64,000 nucleotides of DNA from Perlabentimonas sp034003245 (GTDB lineage Bacteria > Bacteroidota > Bacteroidia > Bacteroidales > Tenuifilaceae): contig JAVEYY010000009.1 in the NCBI GenBank assembly GCA_034003245.1, forward strand, positions 56,032 to 120,031, in the 5' to 3' direction. Both the position numbers and the translations under genes were made by a program. The notes beneath the pieces were generated by a model. The model was not told the origin of the DNA. It saw only the letters and a program-made list of their open reading frames with translations, and searched no databases. Of the stretch, positions 53,858-62,540 are shown piece by piece. Position 1 is the stretch's first letter. Each line of letters opens with the position of its first letter.

Positions 53858-54781
53858 ATGAAAAAGCTGCTTACTATTTCTGCTGTTGCCTTAGTGGTTC
53901 TTTGGGGATGCAGATCAAAATCGCACGATTTTATGGCTGTTGAGGAGGATATAATCCCCGTGACTCAAATGGAAGAGGTTCCGCCCCCGCCTCCTCCGGC
54001 GTATGCAGCAAAAGCAATGGATAGCTATTCGAGTAATGCACCCGCTCGCGAGCAGATGCTGATAAAAACGGCGTACCTCTCGCTCGAGGTGAACAGCTAT
54101 GAGCAGTATCGGGCAAAAGTTGATTCTCTTGCCAAGATTTACAAAGCGTGGATATCGTCCGAGAATATGAGCACTTACGATTATCGGATCTCCAATAATA
54201 TCACCATAAAAGTACCGGCCCATTCGCTCGAGAGCTTAACCAATGAGCTGATGGCGATAGCCAAAAGGATCGAGAATCAAAGGATCGAAACCCTGGATGT
54301 GACCGAGGAGTTTATCGATAACGAGAGTAGGCTTAAGAATCATCGGGCGGTGGAGCAGAAGTTTATTGCGCTGCTAAAGCGCACCGATTCCATTGAGCAA
54401 ATTCTACAGATTGAGAGCAAGCTAGCCGAGGTACGTAGTCAGATTGAATCGATTGAGGGTCGGTTGAAGTACCTGAGCACTCGGGTTTCATTCAGCGATC
54501 TAAATCTTTATATCTATCAGAAAATCGATTTCAAATATGTTCCCGAGCCCATGGAGAGTTTCTGGGAGCGTTTCAAAAAATCCATCAATAAGGGATGGAC
54601 CGGTTTTATTGCATTTGTTCTATTTCTCTTCAAGCTATGGCCTTTGTGGATTGTTCTGGTAGGCTTATGGTTTGTCTACAAATGGTACAGGGATAATCGT
54701 AAACCGATTAAGGCAAAAAAGAAGGCCAAGCAAAAGGATAAGGGTAACCCCAAGCACAGCAAGCAGGAGCAAACTGATTAA
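53858..54781 (+). CDS. DUF4349 lipoprotein
   Basis: A 307-aa lipoprotein (lipobox LWGC, Cys at residue 18), a proline-rich linker (VPPPPPPAYA), then a DUF4349 domain (REQMLIKTAYLSLEVNSYEQYRAKVDSLAKIYKAWISSENMSTYD) including a long coiled coil and a membrane helix near residues 245-275, and a Lys-rich cytoplasmic-like tail. The family is widespread but of unknown function. Followed after 33 bases by two TPR genes. Confidence 0.83.
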   Translation: MKKLLTISAVALVVLWGCRSKSHDFMAVEEDIIPVTQMEEVPPPPPPAYAAKAMDSYSSNAPAREQMLIKTAYLSLEVNSYEQYRAKVDSLAKIYKAWISSENMSTYDYRISNNITIKVPAHSLESLTNELMAIAKRIENQRIETLDVTEEFIDNESRLKNHRAVEQKFIALLKRTDSIEQILQIESKLAEVRSQIESIEGRLKYLSTRVSFSDLNLYIYQKIDFKYVPEPMESFWERFKKSINKGWTGFIAFVLFLFKLWPLWIVLVGLWFVYKWYRDNRKPIKAKKKAKQKDKGNPKHSKQEQTD

Positions 54782-54814
54782 GTTTGGCATTTTTTAACTA
54801 TCATTTTTTTTACG

Positions 54815-55567
54815 ATGAGATTAAGCATCTTTCGGATTTTTATACTACAATTTTTTGCGGGCTTGCTAGGGTTAATGGCAACAGCGCAAACCAGCCAGCA
54901 GCTAATGCTTCAGGCTAACCTTAAACACGAGCAAAAGGATTATCAGGGAGCCATCGCTGCGCTCAACCAGGCCATCGATCTCGATCCTCTCAATAAGTAC
55001 GCGTTTATCTACCGCGGCGACTCCAAGGTGGAGATTGGTGATATTGCAGGTGCGGTTGAGGATTACACTAAGGCTCTAGAAATTGATGGCCGCTTTGCAA
55101 TTGCATTCTTTTACAGGGGTAATGCGCGTCAGAAGTTGCAGGACTTTCAGGGCGCAATTGCCGACTATAACGAGCTGGTTAAAATTGCCCCACAGTTTGC
55201 CATGGCATACAATAATCGTGGATTGGCCAAAATTCATACAAAAGATTTCAACGGAGGCATAACCGATTTTAGCAAAGCCATAGAAATTGACCATAAATTT
55301 GTGATGGCCTATGTAAATAGGGGTAAAGCGAGGGTAGATGTATACGATTTGCTGGGCGCCGTTGTGGACCTGAATCAGGCAATAATTATTGATCCTACCA
55401 ATGCCGAAGCTTACTACTACCGAGGGCTATCGAAAATATTGCAGGGTTTGAAGAAGAACGGCTGCCTCGACCTAGATAAAGCCCTTGAGCTGGGTAAGAT
55501 TGAAACCCAGTTTCTGAAGAAGGAATTTTGCAAGGAGAATGCACCGCCCCCTAGAAAAAGATGGTAA
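54815..55567 (+). CDS. TPR-repeat exported protein
   Basis: A 250-aa protein with a signal peptide (FILQFFAGLLGLMATAQ) and about six tetratricopeptide repeats, each near 34 aa: DYQGAIAALNQAIDLDPLNKYAFIYRGDSKVEIGD is one. These bind partner proteins. The C-terminus has a Cys in NGCLDLDKALELG, common in this family. Its end overlaps the next TPR gene by 7 bases, so the two are translated together. Confidence 0.83.
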   Translation: MRLSIFRIFILQFFAGLLGLMATAQTSQQLMLQANLKHEQKDYQGAIAALNQAIDLDPLNKYAFIYRGDSKVEIGDIAGAVEDYTKALEIDGRFAIAFFYRGNARQKLQDFQGAIADYNELVKIAPQFAMAYNNRGLAKIHTKDFNGGITDFSKAIEIDHKFVMAYVNRGKARVDVYDLLGAVVDLNQAIIIDPTNAEAYYYRGLSKILQGLKKNGCLDLDKALELGKIETQFLKKEFCKENAPPPRKRW

Positions 55568-56289
55568 AAACCGTAATCCTGTTCTTATTCGTAGTAACCT
55601 ATGCTTCCAATGTGCAGAGCCAAGGGGTTGATCAACTTTTTAGCTCAGCAATGGCAAAACATGGGCAAGGAAATTTTGCGGGAGCAATTTCCGATTTTAC
55701 TGTGGCCATCTCGCAAAAACCTCAATCGGTTATCCTGTACTTCTGTAGGGCACAATCGTATGCCGAGCTAAAAGAGTACCGAAAGGCCATTGCCGACTAC
55801 AGCAAATCCCTGGAGCTTAATCCCCTTTCCGTTGATGCCATTCTGCACCGCGCCATTGCCCATAGTAGGCTTAATGAGCACGGAAGGGTTGTGGATGATG
55901 TTAATCGGCTGCTGGTGATAGATCCTTTTAACCTAAAGGCCTACATGCTGAGGGGCGAATCGCGCATCCACCTTCGCGATTACAATGGGGCAATAACCGA
56001 CTTTAATATGGTGCTCGAGGCCGATAACCTAAATAAAAAAGCCCTGTTTAACAGGGCTCTGGCCAAGTATAACCAGTCCGACTTTGGTGGTGCAATTACC
56101 GACCTCGAGATACTAATTGAGCGCGAACCTACAAATCCAGAGTATTTTTACCAGATGGGAATTACCCAAATCCGATTTGGGAAAATTCAGCAAGGCTGCT
56201 TAAGCCTTTTCAAAGCCAGAGACTTGGGCGATGGCCGTGTTCAGCAGATGATAAGGGATCGCTGTGCAGCAGTTAAGCAGGATGAGTAG
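55561..56289 (+). CDS. TPR-repeat exported protein (paralogue)
   Basis: A 242-aa paralogue of the previous protein: signal peptide (VKTVILFLFVVTYASNVQS), then about six TPRs (for example GNFAGAISDFTVAISQKPQSVILYFCRAQSYAEL). It ends with the same pattern QGCLSLFKARDLGD. Likely a periplasmic scaffold; the partner is not known. Confidence 0.83.
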   Translation: MVKTVILFLFVVTYASNVQSQGVDQLFSSAMAKHGQGNFAGAISDFTVAISQKPQSVILYFCRAQSYAELKEYRKAIADYSKSLELNPLSVDAILHRAIAHSRLNEHGRVVDDVNRLLVIDPFNLKAYMLRGESRIHLRDYNGAITDFNMVLEADNLNKKALFNRALAKYNQSDFGGAITDLEILIEREPTNPEYFYQMGITQIRFGKIQQGCLSLFKARDLGDGRVQQMIRDRCAAVKQDE

Positions 56290-56305
56290 TTACGGTAATC
56301 TGTTT

Positions 56306-56336
56306 TTTGTTTTTGTTACGGTTTAAAGTACTTTTG
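56306..56336 (+). promoter_or_regulatory. Promoter of mntP
   Basis: TTTG at 56306-56309, 19 bases, then TACTTTTG at 56329-56336: a full match to the Bacteroidota TTTG-N19-TAnnTTTG type. The ATG follows after 25 bases. Confidence 0.7.
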
Positions 56337-56361
56337 CGAGCTATTAATCTTCAATACATTC

Positions 56362-56928
56362 ATGGGCATTGTAACCATAATACTTGTTGGCATAGGGCTT
56401 AGCTTCGACACTTTTGCTGTTTCCATAAGTACAGGACTGGTGGCCAATCACATCCGGTTTTGGCAGGCCACAAGGGTAGCCTTGGTACTAGCGTTCTTTC
56501 AGGGGTTGATGCCCTTGGTGGGATGGCTTGTGGGCATTCAGGTTGAAGGGTATGTGAAGGAGTTCGACCACTGGCTTGCCTTTGGCTTACTATCGCTTAT
56601 TGGGGGTAAGATGATACTGGAAAGCCTTAAGCCAGAGGAGAAACGTAACAACTTTAACCCCTTTAAACCAGTTGTACTTATTGGGATGGCCATATCAACC
56701 AGCATCGATGCCCTTGTGGTTGGCGTAACCTTTGCCTTTATCGATGTTAACATCTATCTATCGGTGTTCATCATTGGTTTTATTACCTACGTGGTGGCCA
56801 TGCTGGGCATGCTCTTTGGGAAGAAGGCGGGCGAGCGCTTTGGCAAGCGCATGGAGATTGTGGGCGGTATAATGCTTGTGCTTATTGGCCTTAAAATTCT
56901 GATTGAGCATCTGCAGGCAGGGTGCTAG
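56362..56928 (+). CDS. mntP: Manganese efflux pump MntP
   Basis: A 188-aa six-span membrane protein, the normal MntP length. GIGLSFDTFAVSISTGL and GMAISTSIDALVVGVTFAFIDVNI hold the two conserved DxxxxS/Asp motifs (Asp16 and the second one at about residue 119). It pumps out Mn2+. In other bacteria the gene is often under a Mn-sensing yybP-ykoY riboswitch or MntR; the 25-base leader here is too short for that riboswitch. Confidence 0.92.
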   Translation: MGIVTIILVGIGLSFDTFAVSISTGLVANHIRFWQATRVALVLAFFQGLMPLVGWLVGIQVEGYVKEFDHWLAFGLLSLIGGKMILESLKPEEKRNNFNPFKPVVLIGMAISTSIDALVVGVTFAFIDVNIYLSVFIIGFITYVVAMLGMLFGKKAGERFGKRMEIVGGIMLVLIGLKILIEHLQAGC

Positions 56929-57215
56929 CTCCATTTTCCGATATCTTATTGATTTTAAATCACTGCTCAGCCCTTTGCCTCTCTGTAATCATGCAGCTTG
57001 TAAATGATTAGCTGTTCGATTTAATACCCACCTGTCTTTCATTTTCCTATCCCTCTGTTCCTGTGTAATAAAATTTTGGCACTACCCAACCTAATTTATT
57101 GAATGGACGCAAACAAAAAGCATATTGTTGATGTGAGCAATCCGATAATTCCGTAAATTTGGAATACAGCAATTTTCGCTGGATAAGTATTTCAAATAAC
57201 TAAATCAATTGGGAG

Positions 57216-58463
57216 ATGAAAACATTCTGGAGAGCATTAAGGTACTCTATAATTACGGCTGTGCTGTTAATTATTCTTGCGCTGGTAGTCATTTCGATAA
57301 GCTTTAGCCGACTTAGCTTTACAGATGAGTTTGTGGTAACGGAGGATTACTCCCATCTTTACCCCGATAGTTATAGCTCTGCACGAGAGAGATTTCGAAA
57401 CCTTTCCATCGATTTGTCAAATCGATATACAGGAGTCGATATTCAGGAAGTTAGGGTTCCATCGGCTATTGATAACGATTTAACCGTTGGTATATGCCAT
57501 ATTCCTGCCCAGGCGGAGCCTAAGAATCTGATTGTGGTTATTTCTGGGGTGCATGGGGTTGAGGCTTATGCTGGGCATGCAGCACAGGAGCTGTTTGTTG
57601 ATCAGTTTATCAACGACGATCTTTTGGCGAATACGGGAGTTATGCTTATCCACAGTGTTAATCCCTATGGCTTTAAGTATACCCGAAGGGTAACGGAAAA
57701 TAATGTGGATTTGAATCGCAATAGTCCTTCTACCGACAACCTGTTTGCTACTGTTAACGAAGGTTATCCACAGGTTTACGATCTTGTAAATCCCTCAGGA
57801 GAAGCTAAACCCTCATCATTAGGAAATAGGTTTTTCTTTCTAAAGGCGATAAACGAGATACGTAAAGCATCGATGCCTGTTCTCCGGCAGGCCGTACTGC
57901 AGGGGCAGTATCTTTACCCCGAAGGGTTATACTTTGGCGGTTTTAAGGCCGAACCACAAATCGATTCGCTTAAACCAGTAATCACGAATATTGCCCAACC
58001 CTACCAGCGAGTAATGGCCATCGATTTTCATACGGGTTACGGCGAGCGGGGAAAGCTGCATTTTTTTCCAAATCCAATGGAAGGGGAGGCAAAGCAGCAG
58101 CTCGAGAAGTTGTACGAGGGTTATACTATCGATTGGGGCGACTCCGATGACTTTTACACCGTTACCGGCGAGTTTGTTGGTTTTATGGGCGAGATACTTA
58201 AGGACAAGGAATTTTTCCCCATGGTTTACGAGTTTGGTACCCTTAATAGCCAAACTACCATGGGGTCGCTTAAGTCAATTCACCTTATGATACTCGAAAA
58301 CCAGGGGCATCAGCATGGATACGCCTCGACAAAGGATTCACTTAAGGTTAAGGCCGATCATCTGGAGATGTACGCCCCTGAATCGGCAAGCTGGAGGAGT
58401 TACGTAATGGACCAAACCAAAGAAGTTTACTCGAATGTTATTCCAAGGTTTTTATCTTGGTAA
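57216..58463 (+). CDS. DUF2817 (M14-like) membrane-anchored peptidase
   Basis: A 415-aa protein with an N-terminal membrane helix (ITAVLLIILALVVISISFS) and a zinc-carboxypeptidase-like domain. HxxE is in ISGVHGVEAYAG (about residue 110), the third ligand His in IDFHTGYGE, and a catalytic Glu in VYEFGTLN. LIHSVNPYGFKYTRRVTENNVDLNRN also fits M14. Family DUF2817 is rarely studied; periplasmic peptide or amidated-substrate hydrolysis is likely. Confidence 0.82.
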   Translation: MKTFWRALRYSIITAVLLIILALVVISISFSRLSFTDEFVVTEDYSHLYPDSYSSARERFRNLSIDLSNRYTGVDIQEVRVPSAIDNDLTVGICHIPAQAEPKNLIVVISGVHGVEAYAGHAAQELFVDQFINDDLLANTGVMLIHSVNPYGFKYTRRVTENNVDLNRNSPSTDNLFATVNEGYPQVYDLVNPSGEAKPSSLGNRFFFLKAINEIRKASMPVLRQAVLQGQYLYPEGLYFGGFKAEPQIDSLKPVITNIAQPYQRVMAIDFHTGYGERGKLHFFPNPMEGEAKQQLEKLYEGYTIDWGDSDDFYTVTGEFVGFMGEILKDKEFFPMVYEFGTLNSQTTMGSLKSIHLMILENQGHQHGYASTKDSLKVKADHLEMYAPESASWRSYVMDQTKEVYSNVIPRFLSW

Positions 58464-58542
58464 AACATCAGCCTATTTCAATAATAGTTGTGGAGACCAG
58501 AAACCACATAAAAAAAACGGAATTACCCAACAAACCAAGCCC

Positions 58543-58755
58543 ATGAAAAAACACTATTTGTTAATTCCCGTAATTGGGATACTACTCTCATGCTCGAGTG
58601 AAAAAAAGCAAGCTGAAAAAGATGCAGATCCCATACAGGAGCAAACGGTTTCAGTTGAGAAATCGATTCAACAGCTCGATGAAACGCTTAAGGCAGCAGA
58701 TGCTGAATTGGAGAAGACCCAAAGCGAAATAGATTCTTTACTTAACGACATTTAA
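58543..58755 (+). CDS. Small lipoprotein with coiled coil
   Basis: A 70-aa lipoprotein: signal KKHYLLIPVIGILLSCSS with lipobox Cys at residue 16, then a single charged helix (KSIQQLDETLKAADAELEKTQSEIDSLL). The upstream in-frame part is not signal-like, so I start at 58543. No family recognised. It precedes the next small exported gene by 12 bases. Confidence 0.65.
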   Translation: MKKHYLLIPVIGILLSCSSEKKQAEKDADPIQEQTVSVEKSIQQLDETLKAADAELEKTQSEIDSLLNDI

Positions 58756-58767
58756 ATACGTTGAACC

Positions 58768-59403
58768 ATGAAAAGAATAATAGTAATTGCATTGTCGCTT
58801 ATAATAGCCTCTGCAATGGCATTTGGTCAGGGTCAGGGGAAAGGTCAGCAGAGTAAACAGAAGGAAAACATTCAAGCCCAAGTGAAACAGAAAGCCGATA
58901 GTACCATTGATGCCAAAGAGGATGCCATTCAAAAGGGAATCGAGGATAAGGTTCAAGAAGGCAAGGGTAAGGGTCAGCAGATAAAAGAGGAGGCCAAGGC
59001 AAAAGGCAAAGGTAAGGATATTAATACCGACAAGGAAACTGAAGATAGCATTGAGGCCAAGGGAAATGCCTTTGGCAAGAACAAAGGTGATTTAACTGGT
59101 AAGGAATTTGGACAGCAACGCGCCGCTGAGGCAAAGAGGCTCGCCCAGGAAAAGAAAGCTTTTGCCCAGCAGAAGATAAAGGATCAGGAGGAGCAGATTG
59201 CCGTTAATGAGGAGCGGATTGAAGCGGCTAAAGAGAAAGTTAAGCAGCAACGGCAGAAGGGAGAAATAACAGAGGGTGAAGAGATTACTAAAAATGAGAA
59301 AATACGACAGGCCGAGGAGAAGGTAAAGCAGATGAGGGCGGCTGTTGAAAAGAGCAAAAAAGAGGTTGAGACTCTGACCGAGGAGATTATTGAGGAAGAG
59401 TAA
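58768..59403 (+). CDS. Exported Lys/Gln/Glu-rich coiled-coil protein
   Basis: A 211-aa protein with a cleavable signal (KRIIVIALSLIIASAMAFGQ) followed by a highly charged low-complexity region: GQGKGQQSKQKENIQAQVKQ, a second GKGKGQQIKEEAKAKGKGKD, and from residue 115 a long coiled coil ending EEIIEEE. No family is recognised. Short period repeats (GKGQQ) and the lack of Cys and few aromatic residues point to an extended fibre. Cotranscribed with the preceding lipoprotein gene; converges on the histidine kinase. Confidence 0.65.
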   Translation: MKRIIVIALSLIIASAMAFGQGQGKGQQSKQKENIQAQVKQKADSTIDAKEDAIQKGIEDKVQEGKGKGQQIKEEAKAKGKGKDINTDKETEDSIEAKGNAFGKNKGDLTGKEFGQQRAAEAKRLAQEKKAFAQQKIKDQEEQIAVNEERIEAAKEKVKQQRQKGEITEGEEITKNEKIRQAEEKVKQMRAAVEKSKKEVETLTEEIIEEE

Positions 59404-59415
59404 AACAAACCCCGG

Positions 59416-60894
59416 TCACACGGTGAGGGCTAAGGGTAGGGTAATCCTTACGGTTGTTCCCACATTCTCCTGCGAGTCGATGATCAGTTCACCATTGTGC
59501 ACCTGGATTATGCGGTAGGCTATGGATAACCCAAGCCCTGTTCCTTTTCCGGGCTCTTTTGTGGTGAAAAAGGGATCGGTAACCCTTTCTAAAAGTTCCT
59601 TTTTAATTCCACAGCCCGTGTCGCTTATCTCAATCAATGCAGATGAATCCGTAGGTTGGGTGCAAATTGATATTTGCCCAACAGCATTGGTTGCTTGAAT
59701 GGCATTGCTGAGAATATTGAAGAACACCTGGTGCAGCTTGCTGGAGTTACCCTTTAACTGGGGCAACTTGTTGGAGTAGTCCTTAACAATCTCCAGCTGG
59801 TTATCGTACTGGTTGGAGAGGATAACCAAGCAGTTATCAATAATTGAGTGTATATCGCAGGGTTCGGCATTCGACTCGGTGTTGCGGCTAAACTGGTTAA
59901 GCGCCATTACAATCTCGCTGGCGCGATCAACCCCCACCTTTATCCCGCTGAGGAAGTAGGGGATATCCTTGTCACAAGGAGCATCGGTATTTTTGAAGTA
60001 ATTCTCTAACCCAAGATATCCCCCCATAATAAAGTTTAACGGGTTGTTGATCTCGTGTGCCACCCCTGCCGACATTATACCCAATGAAGCCATCTTTTCC
60101 GACTGTATCAGCTTGGTTTGGGTTTCCTGTAAATGGTCCAGAGTTGTTTTAAGCTCAATATTCTGCGTTTCAATGATGTTTTTGTTCTGGTGCAGCTCCT
60201 CATTGATTGCGCTCAGCTCGTCGTTTGTGGCATACAGCTCCTCATTGGCTCGCTCCAACTCCTTCGATCGTTCCGCAACAAGTTCCTCTAAGTTTTCACG
60301 ATGAGCCTGCAGCTCCAGATTCTGCTCCTCAAGCTTATTAATAAGCTTGTAGAATGCTTTATTGTACAAGTCAACTATGGTAAGTACTGCATAAGCTGCA
60401 ATGGAGATTAGTACAATATTCACTAGCCAGGAACTTATCTTCGTAGATCGTTGGTTTAGGTCAACCGTAATCTCCAAAACCCCGGTAGTGAAGAGTATCG
60501 CAAAAGAGATGTACAGTAAAAGGGCTATGATTGAGATGGAGATTATTCGTTTTACATTAAACGCTATTAGCGAAAAGAAGGGGATTAGCACCAGCAAAAT
60601 TTTTGTGGTGGAGTAGGCCCCTAGTTTATAGATATCAACAAAGGTGAGAATGAAAAGCCCTGCAATTACCACTTCGGATTTTACACGCTGGGAAATTCTG
60701 TCCCTGAAAAGGTAAACAACTAGAAAGGCAATAATGGCAAATAGGTTAAGGACATAATTGAATCGGATACTCGATTCATGGAAATTGCGCAAACTTAGTA
60801 CAAAAGTTAATCCTCCAAGTATTGTCCCAACCAGCAGCGTGGCGTTAAATACCTTCTCCTTCACATTTAATATCTCGTCGTACTGCTTATCCAT
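59416..60894 (-). CDS. Sensor histidine kinase
   Basis: A 492-aa kinase. Six hydrophobic segments (about residues 15-180) form a membrane sensor, followed by a long coiled coil (185-275) and the kinase core: H box MASLGIMSAGVAHEINNPLNF, N box HQVFFNILSNAIQA, G boxes DTGCGIKKELL and GKGTGLGLSIAYRII. No response-regulator gene is beside it, so it is an orphan in this window. The signal is unknown. Confidence 0.9.
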   Translation of the reverse strand: MDKQYDEILNVKEKVFNATLLVGTILGGLTFVLSLRNFHESSIRFNYVLNLFAIIAFLVVYLFRDRISQRVKSEVVIAGLFILTFVDIYKLGAYSTTKILLVLIPFFSLIAFNVKRIISISIIALLLYISFAILFTTGVLEITVDLNQRSTKISSWLVNIVLISIAAYAVLTIVDLYNKAFYKLINKLEEQNLELQAHRENLEELVAERSKELERANEELYATNDELSAINEELHQNKNIIETQNIELKTTLDHLQETQTKLIQSEKMASLGIMSAGVAHEINNPLNFIMGGYLGLENYFKNTDAPCDKDIPYFLSGIKVGVDRASEIVMALNQFSRNTESNAEPCDIHSIIDNCLVILSNQYDNQLEIVKDYSNKLPQLKGNSSKLHQVFFNILSNAIQATNAVGQISICTQPTDSSALIEISDTGCGIKKELLERVTDPFFTTKEPGKGTGLGLSIAYRIIQVHNGELIIDSQENVGTTVRITLPLALTV

Positions 60895-61159
60895 AACGTA
60901 GGTTTACTCCTGATGTCAATAGTTAGTTTAAATAAATAACTAAACGATAATGTACGAATTATGTTCCAACTAATCTGTTTACATGCATATAATTAGCCAT
61001 CCTTATGGCTTGTATGCCCCATTAACCCTAAACTATGGTTACTAACTAAAGGTATGATTTTTTATAAGATTTTGGTAGAAATATACCGAACAAATTGCCT
61101 TTGGAATAGATTTCTTTAGCTGAGAGATAATATTTACTCTAACAAGTTTCTAGTGAGCA

Positions 61160-62482
61160 CTATATTTCATGGACAAAATTTCCACTTACAAGCGTTTTTT
61201 CCACACTCCCCACAATAGTTAAGCCCTCGTAGATATTGATATCGCAGTTCTGATACTGGCTCGAAGCCGATAGGCTTGCTAGATGGTTGGGATTGAACAG
61301 CACTAAATCGGCTTTGTTGCCAACGGCTAGGTTTCCTTTTGATTTTAACCCGAATATATTAGCCGCGTTGGTTGATGTAAGGGCAACCCATTGTTGTAGA
61401 GTTAGCTTTTTATGAAGTACCCCAAAGCTATACAGCAGCGGAATCCTAAACTCCAATCCACCCGCCCCGTTGGGTATAAGGGTAAAGTTATCCTTTCCCA
61501 CCATTTTCTGATTTAGATTAAAGGGGCAGTGATCGGTGGCCACCGTGTCGAATGTTCCACCCTGCAGATGCTCCCAAAGCCGTTCCTTGTGATACGATGG
61601 ACGCGCAGGTGGGCTATACACATAGGGCATGGCCTGCTCAATGGTGTCGTCGTAAACCTGCTCGTCGAGCAGTAGGTAGTGGGGACAGGTCTCGGCATAT
61701 ACGGGTAAACCCTCCTGTTTTGCATGGGATATTAGATCAGCCGATTCAGCTGCGGAGATATGGACAAAGTATATGGTGCAGCCCGTTTTTTTCATCAGCT
61801 CAATCACCCTATTAACGGCTTTACTCTCCGTTTCGGGTGGGCGCGAGAGGGCATGGTAGCGAGGATGGGTATTACCATTTTTTATAAACTCGGTGCGGAG
61901 GTTGTCAATGGTTTCTCCCTCTTCGGCATGTATGAGCACTATGGCATTAAGGCGTGCAGCAATTCGCATCACCTTTTCCAGTTGCTCGTAGCTAATTCCT
62001 ATGGTTTGCCGGTAGGCTAGGTATACTTTAAACGACTTTATGCCGTACTCCTTAACGCAAATCTCCATCTGCTGCTCCATATCGGGTAGCCAGCCGCTGA
62101 TGCCCATATGAAAATCGAGCCCAATGGAACATCCCGATGCCTCGGCTCTACGTTCCTTAAGCGCCTCGGTTAGCGCTTGGCCACGCCGAGGAGTTACAAA
62201 ATCGATAAGATGGGTTACCCCGCCCGCCAGAGCAGCAGCGCTTCCCGTTACAAAATCGTCGGCCGATGAGCCCGCGGGAGTTTGAAGCGCCAGGTGAACG
62301 TGCGGATCTATTCCTCCGGGAATTACGTAAAGCCCTTTAGCTTCAATGGTCTCATTGTTTTGTGTTGCAGTTAGGGTACTGGGTTTCTCAAGCGCTGCAA
62401 TTAGGCCGTTTTCAATGCGAATATCAGCATCAAAAATTCGGTCGGCATTAATGATATGAGCGTTAACAACTGATGTTATCAT
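61160..62482 (-). CDS. hyuA: Dihydropyrimidinase/D-hydantoinase-like amidohydrolase
   Basis: A 440-aa cyclic-amidohydrolase. Zinc ligands are in DPHVHLALQ, the carbamylated Lys in SFKVYLAYRQ, His in LIHAEEGETID and YFVHISAAES, and Asp in ATDHCPFNL. It hydrolyses hydantoin or dihydropyrimidine rings. It follows ssnA after 58 bases, the same pair as in the E. coli ygf/hyuA/ssnA purine island, so a hydantoin- or purine-derived substrate is likely. The specific name hyuA is by analogy. Confidence 0.85.
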   Translation of the reverse strand: MITSVVNAHIINADRIFDADIRIENGLIAALEKPSTLTATQNNETIEAKGLYVIPGGIDPHVHLALQTPAGSSADDFVTGSAAALAGGVTHLIDFVTPRRGQALTEALKERRAEASGCSIGLDFHMGISGWLPDMEQQMEICVKEYGIKSFKVYLAYRQTIGISYEQLEKVMRIAARLNAIVLIHAEEGETIDNLRTEFIKNGNTHPRYHALSRPPETESKAVNRVIELMKKTGCTIYFVHISAAESADLISHAKQEGLPVYAETCPHYLLLDEQVYDDTIEQAMPYVYSPPARPSYHKERLWEHLQGGTFDTVATDHCPFNLNQKMVGKDNFTLIPNGAGGLEFRIPLLYSFGVLHKKLTLQQWVALTSTNAANIFGLKSKGNLAVGNKADLVLFNPNHLASLSASSQYQNCDINIYEGLTIVGSVEKTLVSGNFVHEI

Positions 62483-62540
62483 ATTATCCTACGTTAAACC
62501 AGTGAAGTTCTAAACATAGAAAAGACGATGCAAAATATCA

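Noticed and set aside
56290..56361. yybP-ykoY manganese riboswitch before mntP
   Set aside because: The leader after the mapped-type promoter is only about 25 bases, too short for this riboswitch.
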